Part shown: positions 1 to 5,916 of the stretch, in pieces
Layout: every line of letters starts with the position of its first letter
How positions within the stretch are numbered: position 1 is the first letter of the stretch
Assembly: GCA_019307645.1 (NCBI GenBank)
Contig: JAFDJF010000155.1
Location: forward strand, 1-6,322
DNA length: 6,322 nucleotides
Source: Deltaproteobacteria bacterium
GTDB lineage: Bacteria > Desulfobacterota > DSM-4660 > Desulfatiglandales > Desulfatiglandaceae
Direction of reading: 5' to 3'
Program-made: the position numbers and the translations under genes
Notes under the pieces: generated by a model
Seen by the model: the letters and a program-made list of their open reading frames with translations, nothing else
The model's database searches: none
Told to the model about the DNA's origin: nothing

Positions 1-10
1 TGCGAAAGGG

Positions 11-29
11 GGACTTGAAGGAGAAGTCC
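11..29. terminator. Small perfect hairpin downstream of the thiolase-like gene, possible weak terminator
   Basis: GGACTT (11-16) and AAGTCC (24-29) form a perfect six-base-pair stem with a seven-base loop. On the minus strand, where it would end the operon, it is followed by CCCCTTTC rather than a T run. On the plus strand it is followed by TTAATTTA, which is a somewhat better tail. It lies 26 bases past the thiolase-like stop. The short stem and poor tail keep this tentative. Confidence 0.25.
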
Positions 30-54
30 TTAATTTAACAACATTGGATGGACA

Positions 55-1557
55 CTAACTCGGTTCGAAGATATTTCGGTCATCTATATGTCTCACCCGA
101 CCCTTTCGTCCAACCTGCTCAACCGCAACAAAATCTTCCAGAAATGGACGGCCAGAAGGGGTGTTTGCTACGAAACGCCGCCCATCGTCCAGTCGTCCGA
201 GTACAACCCCAAGTTCCGGGGCCCCGGAGCGGTCGCATATTACCGTATAGGTCTCAATTGTGCCCCGGCCCGAGGCCTCTTCTGCGATCTCCGGTAAGGC
301 GCTTTTGCTCCTGATAAACGACTTTGCGCCCGCATCACCGCGAGAAGGCCCCCTGGGCTCTGTCGAAATCACCACGCTCGAATGGCTGCTCAGGAACATA
401 CCATTTCCCGTGACAAGCCCGGTTGACCCCGGACGGGCCTGCAAACGGCCGACCATTGTGGCGAGCGAGTGCAGGGTGTAGTTGCTGCCAGGCCCTCCGG
501 CATAGGGCAGTCCACCGGTCACCGTCAAGCCGCGCGGATCGTTTTCATCCACACCGAAGGCCTCTGCTGCCAGTTCCACGGCAACAGGAAAACAGCTGTA
601 AAAATCTATGAGATCCATGTCCTCGATAGAAGTTCCTGTCCGGGCAAAGGTCTCTTCCGCACAACGTTGGAGGGAGACCGACTCTGCCAGGTCAGGGCGC
701 TCGCTAACGAACCAGGGATCTTCCTCGGTGCTCGTACCGCCCCACCAGTAGACCAGCTTTCCCTCCGAAATGCCCAACTCCCTGGCAGCCTGGGCGGACA
801 ACATCAGGATTCCGGCGGCCTGGTTTGTATCGAGAACAGCATTAAGGTATTTGGTGTAAGGAAAGCAGATCATGCGGTTGGTAACGTCGGGGATCGTGAG
901 CTCATCGACGCCGCGCTCCACAGGAAACCAGGCATTTGGGTTTTTTGCCGCGATCCGGGTAAATCGCTGCATGAGCCTGCCCATTTGTACACGGTGCGAC
1001 TCAAGATCGAGCCCGCGCCTGGCCCGAAGTGCATTCTCGAAAATCGGATAGAAATGAATCGGGAGCCAAAGGTCATGCTGCTTTTCCCTGTCGCAGGCAC
1101 TCGGCTTTTGGGTGCCAATCACCTGGGGCTCACCTTTGCCTCCCTGCTCCCAGTCTAATGAGGACTTCTCCTTCATGGCATGCTGAAGCGTCTTGAAATT
1201 GTTTGTGCCGGCAATCAGTGCCACACGTGTCTGCCCGTCCTCAATTCTCTTTGCCACGTGATTGACCAGCACCAGTGGAATCTCTCCACCGGCCACAGTA
1301 CACAGTGTGGAGGCGGGCCTAACCCCGAGTTGTTCACCAAGAAGTGCCGGAGCATTCCGGGGATTCCAGGCTGGGATCTCGACAATCCCGATAGTGTCAA
1401 TCTCTTTGAGCAGCCTTTCTCCCACATCCGCATCTTCGGAAGCCTCCCGTGCGATTTGGGTAAGCATCTGCAGGGGCGTCATGGCAACAGCAGGATCGCT
1501 TTCCCGCTCCAAAAGCTGTGCCGTGCCGACCAGGACAGGGGTATTCATTTGGGTCAT
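55..1557 (-). CDS. Thiolase-like protein (TLP1-type, acetyl-CoA acetyltransferase family) with extra C-terminal domain
   Basis: This 500-residue protein has a thiolase fold over roughly residues 5-400, then an extra C-terminal segment (about 430-500, starting near TYTVICDR and ending near GRKGRVRH) of the kind found in thiolase-like type 1 (TLP1) proteins. Thiolases join or cleave acyl-CoA thioesters in the cytoplasm. Here the usual catalytic positions are changed. The nucleophile loop (CxSG in thiolases) reads V88-A-G-G91, the GHP loop reads G354-G-P356, the NEAF/HDCF position reads Y320-S-C-F323, and the second-cysteine loop reads T383-G-N-G386. It may therefore bind acyl-CoA without classical thiolase chemistry; that is inferred from hand alignment. 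The start is ATG with AAGGA six bases upstream. It is the last gene of the run, 37 bases after the SDR gene. Many databases would label it simply acetyl-CoA acetyltransferase. The family call is firm; the substrate is unknown. Confidence 0.9.
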   Translation of the reverse strand: MTQMNTPVLVGTAQLLERESDPAVAMTPLQMLTQIAREASEDADVGERLLKEIDTIGIVEIPAWNPRNAPALLGEQLGVRPASTLCTVAGGEIPLVLVNHVAKRIEDGQTRVALIAGTNNFKTLQHAMKEKSSLDWEQGGKGEPQVIGTQKPSACDREKQHDLWLPIHFYPIFENALRARRGLDLESHRVQMGRLMQRFTRIAAKNPNAWFPVERGVDELTIPDVTNRMICFPYTKYLNAVLDTNQAAGILMLSAQAARELGISEGKLVYWWGGTSTEEDPWFVSERPDLAESVSLQRCAEETFARTGTSIEDMDLIDFYSCFPVAVELAAEAFGVDENDPRGLTVTGGLPYAGGPGSNYTLHSLATMVGRLQARPGSTGLVTGNGMFLSSHSSVVISTEPRGPSRGDAGAKSFIRSKSALPEIAEEASGRGTIETYTVICDRSGAPELGVVLGRLDDGRRFVANTPSGRPFLEDFVAVEQVGRKGRVRHIDDRNIFEPS

Positions 1558-1563
1558 GTGAAT

Positions 1564-1568
1564 TCCTT
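1564..1568 (-). promoter_or_regulatory. Ribosome binding site of the thiolase-like gene
   Basis: On the minus strand AAGGA lies six bases before the ATG at 1557. This spacing favours that ATG over the second in-frame ATG three codons later, which would be 15 bases away. Confidence 0.6.
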
Positions 1569-1594
1569 ATATTTAAGTTTAAGTTAGGGCCTAT

Positions 1595-2353
1595 TCAACT
1601 GAAGGACCTGGCATGAATCACGTCCACCATCTGGCCTCGCGGCCGGGTCACCACGAAAAGCATCGTCTCAGCGACCCAGCTTTGATCCATGAGCTCGCGA
1701 CCTGCAACCCGCTTTAAATAGCCGTCCTCTTCCCAGACCGGAAAGACGCGTTCGATGTCTTCCGGGCTGAAGTTATCGATAAAACCGGTATCAGCAGTAG
1801 CACCTGCGACCAGGAGTGTCACGCGGATTTTGTCGGCTTTGAGCTCTTTGGTCATTGTTTTTGTAAAACCATCGAGGCCACGTTTGGTGGCAGAATATAG
1901 CGTCATCAGAGGCTGGTCGTCCAGGGTTATCTCCGACGAGACATTGACGATGTCGCCCCCGCCGGCCCGCTTCAGAAGCGGTATCGCCGAGCGCGTCGTG
2001 TAGATGGGACCAAGAAAATTGGTGCCGACAACTGTCGCGATGTCCTCGTCACTGGCCTCCTCTATCAACCGGATGCGCGCTGCTCCTGCCACGTTTAACA
2101 GCACGTCAAGCCTGCCGAATTCCGAATCCACCCGGGAGAATGCTGCCCTCACGCTGTCGGGATTGCCAATATCCGTCTGTATTGGCACGGCATTGGATCC
2201 GATCTCCGCCGCCGCCCCGTCCAGACGCTGTTTGTTCCTGGCCAACATCACAACTTTCGCACCCTCCTCCGCAAACAAGTTGGCCGTGGCCTTCCCGATC
2301 CCACTCGAAGCCCCCGCGATGACAACGACTTTTCCCTCTACCTTACCAGGCAT
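1595..2353 (-). CDS. Short-chain dehydrogenase/reductase (SDR), NAD(P)-dependent
   Basis: This is a complete classical SDR of 252 residues, the usual length for the family, likely a cytoplasmic oxidoreductase acting on an alcohol/ketone pair. The Rossmann glycine motif is at G14-A-S-S-G-I-G20. The NNAG motif appears as N87-V-A-G90. The likely structural Asn is N112, and the catalytic residues are S139 or S140, Y153 and K157 (Y-S-A-T-K). Arg39 just after the second beta strand suggests a preference for NADP(H), which is an inference. The C-terminal part (about 185-252) that forms the substrate pocket does not identify a substrate. The start is ATG with a strong GGAGG six bases upstream. It sits 27 bases after the NicO-like gene and 37 before the thiolase-like gene. 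With the latter and the upstream hydrolase it suggests lipid or acyl metabolism. Class certain, substrate unknown. Confidence 0.93.
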   Translation of the reverse strand: MPGKVEGKVVVIAGASSGIGKATANLFAEEGAKVVMLARNKQRLDGAAAEIGSNAVPIQTDIGNPDSVRAAFSRVDSEFGRLDVLLNVAGAARIRLIEEASDEDIATVVGTNFLGPIYTTRSAIPLLKRAGGGDIVNVSSEITLDDQPLMTLYSATKRGLDGFTKTMTKELKADKIRVTLLVAGATADTGFIDNFSPEDIERVFPVWEEDGYLKRVAGRELMDQSWVAETMLFVVTRPRGQMVDVIHARSFS

Positions 2354-2359
2354 TTCTCT

Positions 2360-2364
2360 CCTCC
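2360..2364 (-). promoter_or_regulatory. Strong ribosome binding site of the SDR gene
   Basis: GGAGG on the minus strand, inside GGGAGGAGAG, lies six bases before the ATG at 2353. It is the best Shine-Dalgarno match in the window. It lies in the 27-base gap after the NicO-like gene, so the SDR can be initiated independently of upstream translation. Confidence 0.75.
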
Positions 2365-2380
2365 CTGGGAAATAATGCTT

Positions 2381-3805
2381 TCATCCTAAAAATCCTCCCT
2401 GCACCAACGCCTGAAATATGATAAAAACGCCGATGACGATGACCCCAATAGAGGAAATAGCAGGCATAACTCTGGAAAACGAGTCAAATCGCTCGAACCC
2501 GTTCAATAGATTTTTTGCCATGACCATGAACACGCCAATGAATATCAAAACCACTGCCAGTCCTGCACTGAAAGACAGTATCAGGGCCATGCCGAAAACC
2601 AACTTTTTCATTACCATTGCGGCTAACAAAACAACCAAAGCAGCGGGACAGGGTACAATTCCTCCACTCATGCCAAGCAGAAGCAGCTCCCACCAGGACA
2701 CATTTTTTTTGATTTCATCGGATATCTCACGCTCCACGTGGTTATGAGACAAAATACCATCACGATGGTGATGTTCGTGCCTATGGGCGTTTGGGAGTGC
2801 GTGTTTTTTTAAAAGGACTCTGGACATAAAGAGCCATATTCCCAATAGAAAAATGATGATGCCGGATATTATCTGTAGAAAGGGTGTCAGTGTTTCAGGC
2901 ATAATGTATTCCTGCAACCAGAGCACAATCGCCCCCAGCAACAGTACCGAGCCCGTATGGGTCAGGGTGACCACCATGCCGAGGAAAACGGCATCGAGGA
3001 TTCTTCCCCTGCTGCCGACCAGATAGGCGGCAACCATGGTCTTTCCATGTCCGGGACTGATGGCATGTGTCATCCCGTAGACAAAGGCCAGAATCAGGGC
3101 AATGACAAGTGAAAAAATACTGAGGTCATCGCGTTTCATAAGGGACTTAAAATTTTTCTCAGACCAGACATTCAGGCTGCCTTCTTTTTTGGGTTGCGCC
3201 CTGGATGCATCCCTTTCAAGGAACGGGCCCGGATTCAGTGCCAATGTACTTTTTCTGTCCGACACTGTAAATCCGATATCAAGGGCTCCTTTACGGAGAC
3301 CTCCCAATGATTGCTGTTCCATATTGTCCAGAAATATAACCTGATGTGTAAACTGCCGCGGCGCACCTCCTAAATTATGATCGACCATTCTTAATGTATG
3401 GTCTCCCGACCGAAAACCGCTTTCTCCTGCCTCAAAAGAAGCTTCGATAATAATAGTGTCGTCTTCATTCTGTGCCAGCAAAAAGTTTTCAAATAGAGGG
3501 ACGTTCCATCCCTTAATCTTCAAATCCACTTTTTTGTTATTGAGTAAGACATCTATATTTTCAAGGCGATTAATACACCAGACCTCCTTTTCCTGCTCGG
3601 AAAAGTTCATATCCGCCGGACTGGCATCCATTTCTTCTGCAATCTTTGAAGCATAGATAGAATTCACGCCGGTAATGTAGTGCAGAGAGATTTCCTTGTC
3701 GGTAATCACCAAATCAAATGTCAGCAGCGTCACCTTTAGATTGTGCCCAGATGCCTGGGGCGCAGGTGCCAATAGAATCAGGATCAGGAATAATATGGCG
3801 CGCAT
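2381..3805 (-). CDS. NicO-family (nickel/cobalt transporter-like) membrane protein with periplasmic N-terminal domain
   Basis: With the start chosen here this is a 474-residue inner-membrane protein. Residues 1-20 form a signal peptide (MRAILFL... then APQASG). About 21-225 is a soluble, presumably periplasmic domain that I do not recognise. From about 229 there are six hydrophobic segments (near 229-248, 270-299, 308-330, 371-398, 401-430, 447-468). NicO/RcnA hallmarks are H247-A-I-S-P-G-H253-G-K in the first helix and G381-G-I-V-P-C-P-A in the fourth. A histidine-rich loop (341-356) joins the two helix triplets. Family members move Ni2+ or Co2+ across the inner membrane; metal and direction are not shown here. 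An in-frame ATG at 3838 would add 11 residues and overlap the HupE-like gene by 10 bases. I prefer 3805 because of its GGAAG site and because the signal peptide then begins normally. The gene is AT-richer than the flanking lipid-type genes. Confidence 0.87.
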   Translation of the reverse strand: MRAILFLILILLAPAPQASGHNLKVTLLTFDLVITDKEISLHYITGVNSIYASKIAEEMDASPADMNFSEQEKEVWCINRLENIDVLLNNKKVDLKIKGWNVPLFENFLLAQNEDDTIIIEASFEAGESGFRSGDHTLRMVDHNLGGAPRQFTHQVIFLDNMEQQSLGGLRKGALDIGFTVSDRKSTLALNPGPFLERDASRAQPKKEGSLNVWSEKNFKSLMKRDDLSIFSLVIALILAFVYGMTHAISPGHGKTMVAAYLVGSRGRILDAVFLGMVVTLTHTGSVLLLGAIVLWLQEYIMPETLTPFLQIISGIIIFLLGIWLFMSRVLLKKHALPNAHRHEHHHRDGILSHNHVEREISDEIKKNVSWWELLLLGMSGGIVPCPAALVVLLAAMVMKKLVFGMALILSFSAGLAVVLIFIGVFMVMAKNLLNGFERFDSFSRVMPAISSIGVIVIGVFIIFQALVQGGFLG

Positions 3806-3812
3806 TTTTATT

Positions 3813-3817
3813 CTTCC
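3813..3817 (-). promoter_or_regulatory. Ribosome binding site supporting the internal start of the NicO-like gene
   Basis: GGAAG on the minus strand lies seven bases before the ATG at 3805. The alternative ATG at 3838 has only GAGAG about nine bases upstream. The site lies between the HupE-like stop and the chosen start. Confidence 0.5.
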
Positions 3818-3828
3818 ATATGGATCAA

Positions 3829-4851
3829 TCAAAACCATAGGCTGACACTCTCAAATACCCAGAACGCAGCAAGCGACCCAATTGCGTAAGGAACAACCCG
3901 GCCCGCCATCAAAGAAAATCTCGAAACTAAAGGACGGCTGACAATCCGCACCAGAAGGATGGATAATATAAAAGCCAACTGCCCGAGGTCGATGCCGATG
4001 TTAAAGGAAACCAGTGCGGTTAGAATGTCCAACTGGGGCAAACCCACCTCCGAAAGTGCCGCGGCAAAACCCAGCCCGTGAAAAAGTCCAAAACCAAAAG
4101 ACATGATCCAGGGGAAGCGACGGATAAAAGAGGCGGGTTCCTGCTTTCTCTTTGTCAGTTCCAATGCCAGGACCAGGATGCCAGAGCCAATCACCACCTC
4201 CATGAGATTTTGCTGAAAACTGATGATTCCAATAGAAGCGAGTAAAAACGTCACGCTGTGACCGGCAATGAAGGCAAAGATGGTCCATACCAGAGGCCGC
4301 ATTCCTCGAACAAGCAGAACGAGCCCCAACAGGAACAGGAGATGACTCCAGCCTGTGAGGATATGTCTTGCACCCAGAGCAAAGTAAGAACGGAAGACCT
4401 CAAATTTACGTTCTCGATCGGGGATGGTGAAGAAAGGTTTTTCACCAGTAAGAACACGATGGAAAGCGCGCCCGTCTGCAAGACAAACTTTCAAAAACAC
4501 ATCGGCCCTGCTGCCGGCAATACCGCGAACACCTACTGTTTGTCCGACCAGAGACTTATCCGGACATTTGACTCCCCAGGTTCTCACAAGCCCGGTGCCC
4601 TCACGATAGGATTCCCGGATTTCGGTACTCTTGAATTGGGAAGGGAACAGGGGGAACAGATTGCCTCCGGGAGCGCTGAGCAAAGGGGTCTTCCAGCGAA
4701 CCAGCAAATGACCGGGGGATTGTTCTTGCAGCTCCAGCAGCGAAGGCGCAAGCGGATGAGCTTGTGCCGTATGCATCGCAAATGCATGCGTTATACACAG
4801 GGCCGCGATTAAAATGCAGATAACATTTCGAACTATGGGTCTAAATTCCAT
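3829..4851 (-). CDS. HupE/UreJ-like membrane protein with periplasmic N-terminal domain
   Basis: This 340-residue protein matches the HupE/UreJ_2 type. It has an N-terminal signal peptide (about residues 5-31, ending A-Q-A-H), a periplasmic domain of about 120 residues containing two cysteines (C96, C123) that could form a disulfide, and then about six membrane segments (near 165-181, 187-207, 214-231, 246-266, 274-302, 318-338). Family motifs are H163 and H170 in GxxHIxxGxxHLLFLLGL, A197-G-H-S199, F254-G-L-F-H-G-L-G-F-A, and F283-N-I-G-I-D-L-G-Q. HupE and UreJ proteins are nickel permeases beside hydrogenases and ureases; the longer signal-peptide form seen here is widespread without those enzymes and its substrate is not settled. 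A longer form from TTG at 4902, whose TTGA overlaps the stop of the isomerase gene, is possible. I prefer ATG 4851 because it gives a normal signal peptide and has AGGGG nine bases upstream. Confidence 0.88.
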   Translation of the reverse strand: MEFRPIVRNVICILIAALCITHAFAMHTAQAHPLAPSLLELQEQSPGHLLVRWKTPLLSAPGGNLFPLFPSQFKSTEIRESYREGTGLVRTWGVKCPDKSLVGQTVGVRGIAGSRADVFLKVCLADGRAFHRVLTGEKPFFTIPDRERKFEVFRSYFALGARHILTGWSHLLFLLGLVLLVRGMRPLVWTIFAFIAGHSVTFLLASIGIISFQQNLMEVVIGSGILVLALELTKRKQEPASFIRRFPWIMSFGFGLFHGLGFAAALSEVGLPQLDILTALVSFNIGIDLGQLAFILSILLVRIVSRPLVSRFSLMAGRVVPYAIGSLAAFWVFESVSLWF

Positions 4852-4860
4852 TCCTGAGCA

Positions 4861-4865
4861 CCCCT
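4861..4865 (-). promoter_or_regulatory. Probable ribosome binding site of the HupE-like gene
   Basis: AGGGG on the minus strand lies nine bases before the ATG at 4851. A second purine stretch, AGGA, directly abuts the ATG and is too close to function. The match is moderate and competes with a coupled TTG start at 4902. Confidence 0.4.
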
Positions 4866-4898
4866 GCCCTCTTGAAACCTTGACTTTCTTATCGCTTT

Positions 4899-5885
4899 TC
4901 AACTCTCTGATGTCTTTTCAACACGTATCTCATAAACATCACGCAGCTGTTGTAACGAATTTTCAAGGCGCTGTTTTTTCCATTCAGCAAGGAGCTGATG
5001 CACAACCCGGCTTCGCACAGCCTCAAAAGGCGCAGGGCACGAAGCTGTTTTCTCGTGAACCCACACCAGATGCAGTCCGTAGCAGGATTTGATGGGACCA
5101 CACCATGATCCGATCTCAAAATTCATGACTTTTTGAGCAAAAACCTCTCCAAAAATACCGGTCAGATCCTGCTGGGACCGGCTGGAAAAGTGGTATCCGT
5201 AGATAAAGGGATCCCCTTGATACGGCGCGACCTCCGGATCGACGGCTTCGGCCCTTAATTCGTCAAGCACGCGAGAGGCTTCAGTTTTCAGAAAATCGCC
5301 TCTCCGCTCCTCACTGAGATACACATGCGAGAGCTTCAAGCGGATCGACTGCAGGAAATTATCGACATTGCTGGCGTAATAGACTTCGATATCGGCCTCT
5401 GTTGGAAATTCCTCAGGAGTGATCTGTTCCATAAGGAGACGCATGCTTTGAATCAAATGACGCCGGATCACCACATCCCTTTGATCCAGCCCGAATTTCC
5501 TCGCCTCCCGGAGCAGATCGTCCTGTTCAGATTCCTGACTGCCCAAAATAAAGCGGGCCACCTGGCCAAGACGGCGTTGAACCACGGGGCTTGAGCGATC
5601 CATCCCGAGTCGAAGCGCTTCCCGATAGAGGAGTTCGTCGTTAATCCTGTTTTCAATGAGGTACAGTCCCTCTTCGGGCGTGGGAAGGCGTGATTTACTT
5701 GCCGCCCAATCACTTCGGAGCATTTCAATCTGGGCGGCAGAGATAACAATCGGCTCATTATTCCGGCAGCTATTTATCAAATCATAGTGGCCAAAAACAA
5801 TTTTTAGTAAAAAGATCACACCTCCGATTGCCATGAAATGTATGAGCGGAGAGAGTCTCAATATGTTGAAGATTCTGGTAATCAT
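4899..5885 (-). CDS. Membrane-anchored parvulin-type peptidyl-prolyl cis-trans isomerase
   Basis: This 328-residue protein has one N-terminal membrane anchor (about residues 12-31), followed by a helical, charged region (about 50-175) like the chaperone part of SurA/PpiD-type proteins. A parvulin domain then spans about 180-280. Its start is recognisable in K184-L-S-H187-V-Y-L, and its end in S267-C-Y-G-L-H272-L-V-W-V, matching the conserved SxYGxH segment. Such enzymes catalyse rotation about Xaa-Pro bonds and help fold exported or membrane proteins; the anchor places the domain in the periplasm. Cysteines at 262, 268 and 283 cluster at the end of the domain. The ATG at 5885 has no clear Shine-Dalgarno site, so the start is less certain, but it gives a proper anchor. 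The stop overlaps a possible TTG start of the HupE-like gene, which suggests a shared role with that protein. The client protein is unknown. Confidence 0.85.
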   Translation of the reverse strand: MITRIFNILRLSPLIHFMAIGGVIFLLKIVFGHYDLINSCRNNEPIVISAAQIEMLRSDWAASKSRLPTPEEGLYLIENRINDELLYREALRLGMDRSSPVVQRRLGQVARFILGSQESEQDDLLREARKFGLDQRDVVIRRHLIQSMRLLMEQITPEEFPTEADIEVYYASNVDNFLQSIRLKLSHVYLSEERRGDFLKTEASRVLDELRAEAVDPEVAPYQGDPFIYGYHFSSRSQQDLTGIFGEVFAQKVMNFEIGSWCGPIKSCYGLHLVWVHEKTASCPAPFEAVRSRVVHQLLAEWKKQRLENSLQQLRDVYEIRVEKTSES

Positions 5886-5916
5886 TTTATTATTGAATCG
5901 TTTTTCTTAAATGCAC

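Noticed and set aside
469..1158. Long plus-strand open frame of 229 codons opposite the thiolase-like gene
   Set aside because: It is fully antisense to a well-supported thiolase-family gene, its translation has no recognisable motif, and its length is expected from the GC-rich codon pattern of the opposite strand.
16..1175. A 15-base inverted match: 16-30 and 1161-1175 are exact reverse complements
   Set aside because: One copy lies inside the thiolase-like coding sequence and the other beyond its end. A single 15-base match with no extension on either side and no second element is close to chance for this window size and does not indicate a mobile-element end.
1558..1594. Tandem TTTAAG TTTAAG in the gap between the SDR and thiolase-like genes
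   Set aside because: Two adjacent six-base copies in an AT-rich gap are too short to call an operator or repeat, and there is no symmetrical partner.
4258..4812. Plus-strand open frame of 184 codons opposite the HupE-like gene
   Set aside because: The translation is low in hydrophobic order and shows no domain; the opposite strand carries clear HupE motifs across the same interval.
5886..5916. Possible promoter in the AT-rich gap between the hydrolase and isomerase genes
   Set aside because: The gap is only 31 bases. It is AT-rich, but I cannot find a convincing pair of -35 and -10 hexamers with proper spacing.
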